Made by a program: the position numbers and the translations under genes. A stretch of 46,500 nucleotides of DNA from Chrysomallon squamiferum (taxonomy: Eukaryota; Mollusca; Gastropoda; Neomphalida; Peltospiridae). Shown here piece by piece: positions 33,739 through 46,278 of this stretch. The notes under the pieces are model-generated. The model worked only from the letters and a program-made list of their open reading frames with translations. It did no database searches and was not told where the DNA came from. The DNA lies in assembly GCA_012295275.1 (NCBI GenBank), contig CM022679.1:28819164-28865663 (forward strand). The letters run 5' to 3'. Within the stretch, counting starts at the first letter, position 1, and each line of letters opens with the position of its first letter.

Positions 33739-36700
33739 TTAAGCACTGATGTGTAACACAACCCAGGCACTAGGTTTCACTGAGGGATCAAAAGCGGTGA
33801 AAACTTTGGCATGTGGCTGCAGGTTTCCTGGCAACAAGGAAATCACCACGGCTCGCTCCGCTCTGCTCTTCAGATGAGAGGCTGGAAGAAACACGACGAG
33901 ATCAGAGGAATCCACTGAGCTGACAATCTTCTTAACGTAATTATCGAAGTTGACAACCTGCTTGTCAACGTTTTCAAAAATCAGAACATTCGTAGCTAGA
34001 TCATCGTCACAGCTGTCTTCCATTTTCTGTTTTAAAAGTTCCACCATTTCTGTGCTCGACTCTGAAGTTTTTAAGATGGACTCCTGCGGGTAGATTGCAA
34101 CTTTACCAACCGGTAAAACGTTGTCGTCGAACCAGTTCTCCAACATTGTCTCCTCCTCCTCGAGAGCATGTGAAGAACATTTCTCCACTGACAGTTTAGT
34201 GCTGTTGTTCCAGAGGTGAAGGCTGGAAGCAGGCCACAGAGAACGCAGGTGACCGTCAGGGTCATGAGCATCAGTGACAGTGATCATCAGCATTTTGCAG
34301 TTTTCTAAAGATAAAATGCTGTCTGCACTGCCTAAGAGTTCAGAGGTATTCTGCCAGGTTTTCTCCAGAATCTGGTTTATTATTGTTGGTTCTCCCAGCT
34401 CTGTCAACATCTTAGATCTGATCATATACTCTGAGTTTATTTTCTTTTCCAAGTAGCTGGAATTCTTTAAGAACTTACAGAATTCTCCAAAATTATCATT
34501 GTTTCTGAAATTTACCCCAAAAAACTGATGTAATGTATTAACTGAAATTTGTTTCAAAAATTAAAATAAAATATTTTGTTAAGAGACAGTTCAGATTTGA
34601 TATTATGCAGAAAATAAAAACTCTTTTTAAGATCATTTATACATAAATTCAAATCACTATATATTACTAAAATAAGGACAAACTCAAGCTATGAAAAAAG
34701 AAGACACGAGACTTGAACCTCTTACAAACGTAACATTAAAAACCGAGCTGAAATATTCAAACACTGCTTCAGTCTTACAATTTAAATGTACCTGAACAAA
34801 ATTCTGTATATGTATTAAAGTGAAAAACACCTGCAATTTATTTTCTTCACAAAATATGCTACAACGACTCATCTTAATGTAACAGGTAGGAAAGAGAACA
34901 ACAACTCACTCTGTACATTTAGCTAGATCTGCGATAAGGAAAACGATTTCTTTGTCTGTGAAGGACGTTTCTGGGTGCAGATCATGCCAGATCAATATGT
35001 TGGCTTTGTGACCTCGCATCTCTGTCACCTCTCTAGAAATCTGTAAGCGTAATGCCTCTGTTACCACCGAAACTGCAGGCACGCATAACACAAAATCTGT
35101 CAGAGAAAACAAAGTAAATATTTTAAACAAGTGACAACAATGATGAAAGAAAGAAAGAATATGTGCTTGATGTTTCCTCATGAACTACAAAAGAAAATGA
35201 AGCAAAATTTTAAAAAATAAATAAAATAAGATAATAAAAATATATATATATATATAAAATAAAAAAAAAAAATAAAATAAAATAAAATAAAATAAAATAA
35301 AATAAAATAAAATAAAATAAAATAAAATATATGTATGAAAACTGTATTTCAAATAATTTGTATCTTAAAGGTAAGAAAAGGTAGTTAGTGAAATTTATAT
35401 TAAAATAACCTCTTTTCTGCTGGAAAGTATCTCTGTCTATTTCCATCTCACGTTTCTTGTTATTCTTACTTATTTCTTCATCACAGGAAATCATTTTGAA
35501 GTCATCATCACCATCAGCATCCCCAGTATTGACAACATCAACAAAGTCAGCCTCTTCCGCTGTAAATAAAAATATATATATAACAAATAAAAATAAAAAA
35601 CACGACACATTAACTTTCCCAAAAATTTAATTCAGATAGAAACTGACCTCAAAAAAAAAAAATTATAAAAATTTTTTTTTTTTTAAATTATTTAAATAGT
35701 AAATAATCAGTTTAGAATTACTTTCATTATTTGTCTCTGTACTTTTCTTGAAGCTGTATGATTTATTCTCTTCGTTTTGGTTTCTCGAGTCAACAGAAGT
35801 GGCTGGCTGCTTTTTCTCCTTTTTTGACGAAGATTCAGGCGTAGATTTTACATCACAGTGATTTTTGCTAGATAACATCCTGGCTCTCTTCCTCAGAATC
35901 TCAGAGTCACTCTCTTGTTTAGGGTTTCTCTTCAAAACAGAGGCAATGCTCTCCAGTGAAACTCTTGGATTTAAATTTGCTTTAGCACTGGGTGATGCCT
36001 CTGGAGTTTTGAAGTGAGACTGTCTGGACAGTGTTCCAGAAGACTTTCCTGACAATTTAGCAGGTGATGCAGGTGATTCTGAAGATAACTTTCTAACTGA
36101 TGCTGCAGATGATTTTTTGGGTGATTTTTCAGCAGTCCACAAACTGTTTGAAGCTGAGCTGATCTCTGTTTCCATATTTTCAGGCTCGGTGGTTTCAACA
36201 TCGTCGTCAGCATTCTGCCAGTCACCAGCTCCATTTCCATGTGTACTGCTTGTTGCTAAAGTTGACTTCATTCTGTAAGACTGTCGTCTGCTTGGTGAGG
36301 AGTCACAGTCACTTTGTGTGGCAAGTGAAGTGTCTGTCTCAAATGACACCAAACTGTTATCCAGCAGGTGATTAGAAACATCATCTTCTTCACTGTCATC
36401 ACCTTCATCCAAGTCGCTTGTCTCTTCTTGCATAAAATCTTTGCTAACATCTGTAAGGAACAATTAGACAATATCAGTTTCTTTGTCTCTCTTTGTCAGT
36501 GAATGATTGTGTGTTCTGTGTGTTTGTGTGTGTGTTGTGTGTGTATGTATGTATATGTGTATAACTGTCTTCCTGTGTGTAACTGTGTATGTATGTCTGT
36601 CTTTGTGTGTGTAGCTGTGTATGTATTTGTATGTGTGTTGAGTGTATATTCCTGGACGTTTGTATTTGTATCAAGAATGTGTATTTCTGAACATATGTGC

Positions 36701-36820
36701 ATCTATATGTCTTTATATTGAGTGTGTATATTCCTGTATATGTCTGTGTGTGTATGTATATGTATGTATGTATTATGTATGTATGTATGTATGTTTGAAT
36801 GTGTGTGTGTGTTCCTTTTC

Positions 36821-36856
<36 letters not shown>

Positions 36857-39800
36857 TATTATTATTATTGTTGCAACGTACTGTAAACCATTTACAGTCT
36901 GAGCGAGTTAAAAATAAATGTTAATAAATAAATATTTTGTTAAAAACACCATCACTTAAAAAATATGGATGATTGTAATAATAAACGTTTTTTCTTCTTT
37001 GTTTTGGCAACTGAAGAAAGAGAAAATTAAGTCAGTACTAATCTACCAGACTTACCATCCCAAAAAGCAAGCAAAACAGTACATTGAGCACTGATAAAAC
37101 ACATCAAATGCAATAAATATAAATGTAACATAAAAACACTATCTAATAAATATTAAAAAAGGTTATAGAGACACTCCCAGACATGTGTACATGCCACTTA
37201 TATAAATATATATACTTACATAGCAATTTCCAAGACCAATATTTGTTATGAATTTGTGACAAACTAGTACTGCCAAGAGTATGCTTCTGTTACTTGCAGA
37301 GTAAGTTACTTTTCTACCTTAACATCCTGATATATTTGCAATTAATTAAGAGGGGAGAGTTTTGAACTTTTTAATCATTCAGTGTTTACAAGCCTGATCA
37401 AACTCAACATATTTGGCATGCCTTAATATGTTATGATGTTCACCAAAACCAATTTTTCTGTTTAACTGATAACATCTGTCAGATATTAACTCATCTCACA
37501 ACACTGATGTTATAAACTGTGTAAGTTAACACAATCACAAAATTAACAGTCAAACACTGAAACGTGAAGTTTGTAGAGGCCTGGTTATTCTGAGTATGAA
37601 ACTCGTTATGCTACAGAACCAATGAACAAAAGAAAACAATTGTATTTTAAAAGACATGCAGTTAAACTCACCTATTTTTGATGTCTTCCCTACATCCAAT
37701 ACTGATGTATAAAAACAAATACAAACAATTTAACAAATAACCTCATTTAACTGACTCACGATTTAATTAATAATAATCAAAACATTCATCATGCCAGCTA
37801 ATTTTATAGCAAACAGGGGAAGCAACCCTGAAACAGACTCCCATGTTTTAGATAACTTTACCCCAATATCATTTCTTAACTTTCCACAGATTTTACATAA
37901 AATTCTAAACTACCAGCCCAGTTTGCATCTCAAGATAAAAACTAATCCTTGATTATACATACAATATAATTTTATACATACATCAGTTATGTAGAACATA
38001 TTTTATTATTATATTACATGCAATAAACATCATGAACACACACACACACAGATGTTAATACATATTCATGTTTATTGTATGTATAAAATTACACTTTGTG
38101 TGTGTGCATGAATATATATATATATATATTTACACAAAGCTATAAATACAAAAGCATGACAAACGCAAATGATTTTGACACTGTGAATTAACAACATAAA
38201 TACTGATTTGTTTCTGAAAATTAATAATAATGAACGACAATAACTTAACAGCAGCTGGTGAGAATCATGCTTTGAGGCAACATTTTGTGAAATTTATCCA
38301 ACCATTTGACACATAAAAAATGTAAAATATCTCATAAAATATTTAAAAAAAAAAAAAATTATTAAATATTTGTATAGGTTATTATTATGAGGAAATGAGG
38401 GATGATTAAAAAAAATAAAAATTAATTAAAAAATAAAGGCAGACCAGTAATAGGGAAGGATGTAATAAACATTTTCTAACTATTATTAAATTTAAAAAAC
38501 AAAATAACTTTTATAATCTTATATAATTCAAGCTTTGGAATAAATTAACTGATATTGAAAATACTGCATTAGAATATTGCATTAAAAAAGTAGTCAGTCA
38601 AAAATGTAAGAATCCCTGCTTGACACACTACAAAATATTAGGAGATTTATCATCAAATAAATAAAATATTTTATTTAAAAATAAAAAAAATGGATCAAAT
38701 AATAATTAAAAAAAATGTATTTTGATAATCCTGTATTAACTATTATTTAAAAAGCAGCTGTAAATGTTAAACTTGCATGAATACCAAACACTCAAGATAA
38801 AATAAAATTATATTTCAAAAACTTTGTAGTAAAGATAATTGAAACTTACATTGCTTCAAATTTGTTCTATATTGCTCTTCATGTTCAGCAGAACAAAAAA
38901 CTCTAAAAGAATATAAATAACATTATAATCAGACAAGAAGAATTTTTTATAATTTCATGCATCCAATATATGTGAATGTTTAGTGATAGCACTTTACTAT
39001 GTTATCATGTTAGTGTGCTGTGGAATAACCTCTAAAGTACTGTAACTTTCAAAAACTTTTTAAAAATGACATTTATTAATTTTTTTTTTTTTCCCAGTTT
39101 ATAGGTTGTTTTTGTTTTTTTCTATGATTCATGTATTTTTCTTCATCATACATATTATTATTATTTTTTGGGAGGGCCTTTTGATGTCTGGATTTAACTG
39201 GACCCAATCTGCACTGCCAAGTTACTTGTAAATACGATTTTCGTCTTTCCTGAATGAAATATTCTATAATTATAAAGTAATTAAAAATATATTTTGTGTG
39301 TTTTTCTTAACTTTACAATAATTCAGATAAGTTTTATTTAAAACTGGGCCAAAAAAACCTTAAAATATTCATTAATCTGGACATTAAAATCCTTGTTTTC
39401 AGGAGAAAATAAAAAGTGAAACAGTGGATTTGGTCCTAATCAAAATCTGCTACACAAACCAGAAAGATGACTAAATACACTGCACAGCTAACTTGAAATA
39501 GGAGAATAGTAACAGTAATTCAAGAAAACCTCTTAAGATTAGTAATTTATAACTAGTTATTTGGAGTTTAGTAGATATTTACAACCTGTATAAAACGGTC
39601 TTTTTGTTCTTGTTTTTAAATGATACGATAAGTCTTTTGGTGATGGTTTTGTGGTCGGTTTTAGCGCAGTAGTAGTGAAATGAACGTCGACATTTCTTCA
39701 CTGCACATCCAGCAGATGCCATTCCTAATGGGATTTTACAGTTTCTGGTTTTCTTACAGATGAAACATTTCTGAAATAAAATACATTAAACTGAGTTATA

Positions 39801-41024
39801 TTGTGATGATCTATGTATATATGTATAAATATGTGTATGGGGGGTTTAGTGTGGAATGTGTGAGGTGTCTATCTTTATGTGTGCATGCATGTCTGTGTGT
39901 AGCGAGGGTAGGCATGCATGAGTCAATATAAATGAACACATATTATTTCAAAATTCAGCAAAAGTCTAATAATTATTTTCAAAAAATGTATATTTAAATA
40001 TCAAAAACAGTTTTTCTGTTTTCCTATCATTTTTCCATAATTTCTTAATATTCAGGAACTGCTTCAAGTGACTGTAATCTTCCATAAACATTATCTGTCA
40101 AACTATGTTATATATAATAAACAAGTTTAAAAATTTAATAACTAAAAAAAAAATATATATATAAATTCAACCAGTGATTCTTTAAACATTACCAAGTATT
40201 TTGCTCTGTTCATCTCTTCCTGAACCTTAGATATTTTAAATCCACCAAAATGATCAAATTTATACTGACAGAGTTTCGCTGAATATTGCTGCAAAGAGAC
40301 AGAAACATACTATTATTATTCTGATATTTATTTCAATTTACTACACAATAAATGGATGTTCAGACAAAAAAACAAAACAAAAGAAACCCTCACCAAAATA
40401 AGACTGAATGCAGTGAGTAATCAATAACACAATCCTTCTAATTAATTTTATATTCAGAATTACATTCACTGAGAATTATAATAATATAAAATATAGTAAC
40501 ATAGATTACAAGATTGCATACAGGTTGTTTTCACACATTTGTGTTATCTGTCAGTTTGCAATGCAGCTCTGCCATTTTCCTTGCATAGCACATTATTCAG
40601 CATGGCAGAAAATATAGCTGAATTATTCCACATTCACACAATTTCTTCCTTCATTATATATATATATATATTTATATAATTAAGCACATAATCATGGATG
40701 ATTACCAACAGTCCAAAATAAACTGTAATTTTGTCAAAAGGAACATATCTAATTTTGCCTTGTGAAATTATAAGAGAAGCAAAAAGGCAGTTTTGTAGTG
40801 TGTTGATAAAATTCAAAAACTGCGATTATATGAATGTAAATATACACATATTAAACATAATATAAATAAAAATTCAGGTGCAAACACATACATACCATGC
40901 ACTTCTGGTGAGCAACAATCCATGTCTGCTCCTTAGTAAACTGAGAATGTAGTTTACCACAGATTTTATCAACACTGGAGCCACGATGGCAGAAACCACA
41001 CTTGAGTGAAGTAGAATCACCCAT
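33739..41024 (-). CDS. extended-PHD (PHF11/PHF6-type) zinc-finger protein with acidic linker and unclassified C-terminal region
   Basis: Probable nuclear chromatin or nucleic-acid reader. Coding exons: 40896-41024, 40193-40288, 39586-39770, 38850-38902, 37672-37701, 35722-36450, 35410-35559, 34910-35096, 34779-34858, 33739-34541; 2442 nt, 813 aa. Residues 9-144 form an extended PHD: a C2HC knuckle (C9, C12, H39, C42) then an atypical PHD (C77, C80, C97, C102, H107, C110, C140, H144) with KCFICKK, CAVKKCRRSFHYYCA and VFCSAEH. The last pair is spaced C-x3-H rather than the usual C-x2-H. Residues from about 155 to 455 are acidic and Ser-rich with Lys-Ser-Pro-like and basic clusters (EILRKRARML), i.e. 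disordered and likely nuclear. About 355 C-terminal residues look folded (VLCVPAVSVV, KANILIWHDLHP, SSDLVVFLPASHLKSRAE, SAWVVLHISA) but match no domain I recognise. An acceptor (atttcag) at 41032 implies a 5' UTR exon. PHF11 is the closest human analogue by memory; orthology is unproven. Confidence 0.8.
34859..34909 (-). other. 51-base intron of the ePHD gene
   Basis: ACAGA|GTGAGT ... gtcgttgtag|CATATTTTG. With a pyrimidine-rich middle (ttctctttcctacctg) and a possible branch point ttacatt, it is the only cut that keeps the frame open into the downstream 26-codon exon. Retention gives an immediate in-frame TGA. Confidence 0.55.
35270..35328. repeat. (AATAA)n pentanucleotide repeat
   Basis: About 12 units of AATAA/AAAAT within an ePHD gene intron. 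Confidence 0.9.
36451..37671 (-). other. ePHD gene intron with GT-rich and (ATT)n repeats
   Basis: 36483-36820 is a degenerate TGTGTG/TGTATG tract and 36823-36870 is (ATT)n. Open frames over these (36474-36902) are repeat translations. No other gene seen. Confidence 0.65.
37672..37701 (-). other. 30-base in-frame microexon of the ePHD gene
   Basis: tacatcag|TATTGGATG...AAAATAG|GTGAGT. Both borders are phase 1, so inclusion adds ten residues around DVGKTSKID and skipping keeps the frame. Listed separately because it is easily missed. Confidence 0.5.
37702..38849 (-). other. ePHD gene intron 4, nothing else seen
   Basis: AT-rich, with short (CA)n at about 38038-38051 and (TA)n at about 38113-38129. 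Confidence 0.6.
38903..39585 (-). other. ePHD gene intron 3, nothing else seen
   Basis: AT-rich, no repeats of note beyond a T-run near 39080. Confidence 0.6.
39771..40192 (-). other. ePHD gene intron 2, nothing else seen
   Basis: Short T/A-rich intron with TGTGTG-like fragments. Confidence 0.6.
40289..40895 (-). other. ePHD gene intron 1 of the coding part, nothing else seen
   Basis: Contains (AT)n at 40656-40672; the minus open frame 40634-40816 is not protein-like. Confidence 0.6.
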
Positions 41025-41479
41025 TGCAAGTCTGAAATAAATACTGAGATATAAAATATAACAACTTCTGTGTGACTACAATATTACAACAATGAAAATA
41101 AGTAACATGTGAAACAATGCTATTGGCAAATATAATAGCAAATGATATATTTTTCTTTATAAAGGGATAATAATAAAATGTAAAAAGACAGCTTGCTTTA
41201 GAAAATAAATGTGTCTTTAGTATTGAAATTTTTTTCACTTCTGTAAGAGGCAGTGGTATCAAAATCTGCTAAAAGGGATTTAGTTATGTTTTACTTTTAT
41301 TTATTTTAACTTATTTTATAAACTTTATCATTAAACAGTTTTTACAAATATTATCAAAATATTTAGTTTAAACCTTAAAGTTTGTTTTCTAATGAATCCA
41401 CATTCGTTCATCGATAAAGTTATTATGAAATAATTATTAAACACATCAACAAAAACACAACAAAGTTTAAATAATAAAT

Positions 41480-41830
41480 AAATGTTTTCTCAAAATTCAC
41501 CGACTTCCGCTATATCGCCTGCTTAAGAGTTCCGATTTCTTCGTATCCCTTAAAAATTATTTATACTTTCTTGTTTAATATAATTCTATGAGGATTATTC
41601 TGAAAGAATAATTAATATTTGTTTGGTATAACAAATTATTTAATAACGTTGAAGTAGACGTTTAATAATTTGAAATTTTTGACTGGTATTCTTGGAAAAC
41701 ACAAAATAGCCAAATAGGTCAAAGGTTATTAACGGGTTTTTCTTGATGTTGATGACGTACAATCAAAATCAGAGTGCGCATGACACAACAAAACACCCTG
41801 AGACTGGAATTAACTTCCGATGATGGCACT
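41480..41830 (-). promoter_or_regulatory. probable ePHD gene promoter and 5' UTR exon
   Basis: A CG-richer patch. On the minus strand GCGGAAGTCG|GTGAAT (cut near 41502) could be the donor of a 5' UTR exon joining the acceptor at 41032; CGGAAGT is an ETS-type motif. Upstream, TGACGTAC (41753-41760) is a CRE-like half site and gcgcatgac follows. Weakly supported. Confidence 0.35.
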
Positions 41831-42210
41831 TATTCAAAGGTGTTGACTGAAATCATTATTATTTAGAAACGTCTGTCGAAAAAACCCACATTATCTTACG
41901 TGTTGTCTAGTTGCCTGTATAAATCGAGTAAACAGTGGGGAACAAATGCGCTAATTTTTCAGTTCAGAGCTACCTTTTCAGCCTTTGTTGGCCGAGTAAT
42001 TATAACCTACTTTTTAAATTTTATGCAGGTAAAAAATATCATAGAGACTTTGTTAAATCTCTCTACTATTTTTTTTATTATTTCCCCCCAAGTTTGACGC
42101 AGACGCTATCCGGTGTATGGGTAAAGAAGTTCCTTCTAATAGATACAAGATTAATGGGCACACCGATCTATTTTTTTAATACGTACATAGCTCTACTTGG
42201 TTTTGTTTAA

Positions 42211-42211
<1 letters not shown>

Positions 42212-42257
<46 letters not shown>
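42212..42257. repeat. (GT)n microsatellite
   Basis: Uninterrupted GT dinucleotides. Confidence 0.95.
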
Positions 42258-42258
<1 letters not shown>

Positions 42259-42518
42259 TATTTATGATCAGATTGATAGTGATTATTGTCCAAAATATCT
42301 TCCATATATATTCATTCCACTTTTAATATCATAAACTTGTTTTTTTACATATTGCATACATTCATCATATTTTGTGAAACTGGTTAAAGAAATGTACAGT
42401 TTTCTTTTCGGGGAAAATTCTAGGTGCAAAACAGTCTGGAAAATGCCCGAAATGACTTCTTACTCATGCCCTTTTCTAGCATAATTCACCCAGAGCACTA
42501 AGTCTCATTATTTAAGAC

Positions 42519-42551
<33 letters not shown>

Positions 42552-42651
42552 CATGAAACTGATCAGTAAATGTTTCTCAGCGTATTTTATTTAAACTTAT
42601 TTCTTTACAGGACAGAGATGCTGTCCGAAAAGATTTACAAATATACCCTAT

Positions 42652-42682
<31 letters not shown>

Positions 42683-43592
42683 TTTTGTTTGTTTGTTTGT
42701 TTGTTTTATTGTTGTTCGTTGTTGTTTTTTTCTTTCTAAATATTCAGTTTTATATTTAGATAATAATAATTACATAACATAATGAAACAAACATGATAAA
42801 TATAATTAACAAATATTAATTATGATAAATGTGATATAGGGAATATAATAATAATTAATAATTTAGTTATAGTAGTTAGTAATTGTAGTAAATGTAATTT
42901 AAATATTTAAATTTTATTTTTATTTTCGTACCTTCTATTTATTAATGTTTAATTTGGTCTAGAGATGAGAATTTGCTCATAACCAAATGAAATAAGTTAT
43001 GTTATTTAGTAACAAGAGTTATTCCTCTTGGTTCATACATAACGAAACAGCATTATTATTATGGGACGTAGTTTCGTAATTATGGTAATAGTGTATTAGT
43101 AATAACAGAAGTTACCATAGCTGTTGTAATTTTTGATAGTGGAGGTTGTAGTAGCGGTGATTCTGCTATGTTATGGCAGATTGTGGTGATGATGATAGTT
43201 TTGATGGCGCTGATAATGACGATAGTATTCGTTACAAACTATCTGCAGTGGTTCTGTTTAGTACTGAAAGTGCTACAGAAGTGAGATAGCAATAGAAATT
43301 TAAAAATTTGCAGCAGTATTAATATGTAATGTTCAGAGAATTCTGGGAACGATGAGTTATTTCACGTTCCAACCACTGCTTTTCTGGGGAAGGTGCAGAT
43401 AAAATTTCTCATAATGCTGATTTTTATGCTTTAGTTTAATATTTAAGATGTTATCGCAAAGGCGGTAGAATATAAGTATTTAACCTATTTTTTTTTTTTT
43501 TTTTTATCGCTACGTTTTTTCACGCACGTTTTCCGCATTCATTTAGCTTGAATCAGCAGATTTGTGTCATTGCTACACATTACCCGCACAAC

Positions 43593-43595
<3 letters not shown>

Positions 43596-43662
<67 letters not shown>
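43596..43662. repeat. (GT)n microsatellite
   Basis: About 33 uninterrupted GT units. Confidence 0.95.
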
Positions 43663-43665
<3 letters not shown>

Positions 43666-43769
43666 TCCAGCAAAATGAAAATACGCACTCTTTGAATTGC
43701 TAAGGATATTTCTGCAATTTTTGAAAATAAAAATAAATAATTAAAATCAAAAATAAATAAATAAATGAG

Positions 43770-43820
<51 letters not shown>

Positions 43821-43945
43821 TAGTTATTTATTTAGTTAGTTAGTTAGTAAAGAATTTTATTTATTAACTTTATTTATTTTATTTATTTTATTTATTTAGT
43901 TATTTTATTAATTTATTTTTTATTTTTTATTTGTTTTTATTTTTT
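43770..43945. repeat. (ATT)n followed by degenerate (TTTA)n
   Basis: ATT units to about 43821, then TTAG and TTTA units. Confidence 0.9.
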
Positions 43946-44822
43946 TTTTTTTTTAACTATTTAAAACAGTTATTTCGTAACTGCGCTTAAACAATTGGGC
44001 ATGATCGTAGATTTAAAACCTAGAGTCAACAATAATATTTTATTCCTGCATGTCATGTGTCAAGATTCATGTATCCGCGAAAATAAGCGAGGGGGGGGGC
44101 GATAAAAAAAGAAAAAAGAAAAAAAAAAAAGGAACAATTACCTCTGGGTCTCGGAATGATAAGACAGTCAAGGAGAGAAAAAACGTGCATGGATAAACGT
44201 AGTTCAAACGACACAAACCTTGAGACGACGAGGGAAAGAACCCGTAAACCTAATGTTACCATTGCTGGAATGGCTGACATTCCTTGACAACATAAAACAT
44301 CACATGACATGGTTAATCTTCATGCTATTAAATACTGAGACATGTCTGTAGAACTATCGTTATTTATAATGCTTTCAATATACACTACACATTTTTTTTT
44401 TTTTTTTTTTTTAAGTAATACTCAAGTTTTTGTCAAGTTTAGATCTTAAAAGCATTATAAATATGTCAGTTTGCTGTTGTGAAACGTTTTGAACTAGATT
44501 TCAAAAACAAATTACGAAATGACATAAGCACTTCCTGTAAAACGGTATCTTTTGATAAGAAAAATGGAACTGTGTAGTGAATTTAAAATGACTTTATTTG
44601 TTATTTTGATGTGTTGCTTTTTGTCCGTGCTGAGTCACTTAGAAAAATGTGACCATGCCCATGACTGTTTGTAAAACTCAGATCTGCCCTTGCTTGTGAT
44701 TCATATCTAGTTTTGATTTGTTAAAGATAATACAAAGATAATATTACCTTAAACCCCTCCCGCCAAAAAACCAAGAACATATAAATAAATAAAATAAACA
44801 ACAACAATTATTATTACTGTTG

Positions 44823-44826
<4 letters not shown>

Positions 44827-44890
<64 letters not shown>
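44827..44890. repeat. (ATT)n microsatellite
   Basis: About 21 uninterrupted ATT units. Confidence 0.95.
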
Positions 44891-45476
44891 GGCAGTGGTG
44901 TTGGTAGTAGTAATAGTAATTAAATTAAAAATATAAATACAAGAAAAAAAAAATTAAGAAAAAAAATAAGAAAAAAGAAACTGAATAAAAAAAAAAAAAA
45001 AAAAAATACTTATTTTTAACTCAACTATTTACGAACCGTTCATGTTTCTACATTCTATATGGCAACTAAAAATATTTTCTACAAAACTAATCTTATTTTA
45101 AGAAATTCAATAGTCTGCTTTTTCATTACGCGGGCTGTTGGCATTACGCATGAGCGAGCAAATGTAACGTCACAGTTGAAGAGGTCGCGACATCTTTCGA
45201 AAAAACGGGGGAAAACAATAGTTATGTATCTTACTAACGTTAACAGAACTATAAAAGTTCAGCAACCTTTTCTAACCAGGCTGTTCTTTGCTTTAGAAGT
45301 TTAAAACAACTGTACTTTTAGACTTAGATAGACATAGACAAAACAAAATCTTAAACCGATTAAAAGACTAAAGTTTTCTAATCGTTTCATAAAGTGTATA
45401 AGTCATCTGTTTTTATTATGATTATTATTTTATATTTAGGTATAAATCAATTCAATCTGTCAGTTGTTCTGTTGTC

Positions 45477-45478
<2 letters not shown>

Positions 45479-45509
<31 letters not shown>

Positions 45510-45588
45510 TAATTCATTATTATTCAATTATTATTGTTGTTGTTGTTGTTGTTGTTACTATTATTAGTATTATTATTAGACGTTGTTG

Positions 45589-45628
<40 letters not shown>

Positions 45629-45634
45629 CAAGAA
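45479..45634. repeat. compound (ATT)n/(GTT)n repeat
   Basis: Alternating ATT and GTT runs with short unique spacers. Confidence 0.9.
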
Positions 45635-45806
45635 TGGATGAGTAAATGACGTACACTCATTAGTATGCGGATATACTTTTTTAAGTAACAGGAGTAAGAG
45701 TGTAAATATAACTGTTATGACTAACATCATATTTATAGAGTCTGACTAAAGAAAGTGATTTTTCATAAACAACTTCGCTCAGGAAAAAATGTGCTGAACC
45801 ACATCT

Positions 45807-45874
45807 TAGAAAGATGAGTAAAAATAATCCTTGCTGCTTATAGAAAGATGAGTAACAATAATCCTTGCTGCTTA
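45807..45874. repeat. 34-bp tandem duplication
   Basis: 45807-45840 and 45841-45874 are identical except one base (agtaaaaata versus agtaacaata). Confidence 0.95.
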
Positions 45875-45907
45875 TCGATAAAAGTAAACTGAAGTGGGAA
45901 CGAAGTG

Positions 45908-45909
<2 letters not shown>

Positions 45910-45973
<64 letters not shown>
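45910..45973. repeat. (TC)n microsatellite
   Basis: About 31 uninterrupted TC units. Confidence 0.95.
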
Positions 45974-45977
<4 letters not shown>

Positions 45978-46244
45978 AGTAATAATAATATATAAATGCT
46001 GTGTGTCACCCACAGTAATTTGTGACAATAAAATATGACTGAGGTATCAACTACAAAAAATTAATATTTATTTATTATTCAGTTTTCACAGAGAAAGCCA
46101 AAATAATGACGTACAAACATATGTAAAGAAATGAACCTATTTAACATTTAAATAAATAAATAATTAAATAAATAAATAAATAAATAACAGCAAGATATTT
46201 ACATTTTATTTCAGTATTTCCTGTTTGCTACCTTTTACACATAT

Positions 46245-46278
<34 letters not shown>

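Noticed and set aside
36474-36902. Cys/Val/Tyr-rich and Thr/His-rich frames on both strands
   Set aside because: They lie over GT-rich and (ATT)n repeats inside an ePHD gene intron.
41900-42210. Overlapping plus-strand frames of 65 and 91 aa
   Set aside because: Phe/Tyr-rich, mutually overlapping, no recognisable domain; next to the ePHD promoter patch.
44053-44310. 85-aa minus frame with hydrophobic segments
   Set aside because: Contains an A/G homopolymer-encoded Phe run and no family signature; a single short frame.
45059-45304. 81-aa plus frame with a basic middle
   Set aside because: No homologue recognised, no splice or polyadenylation context; chance frame cannot be excluded, but no support.
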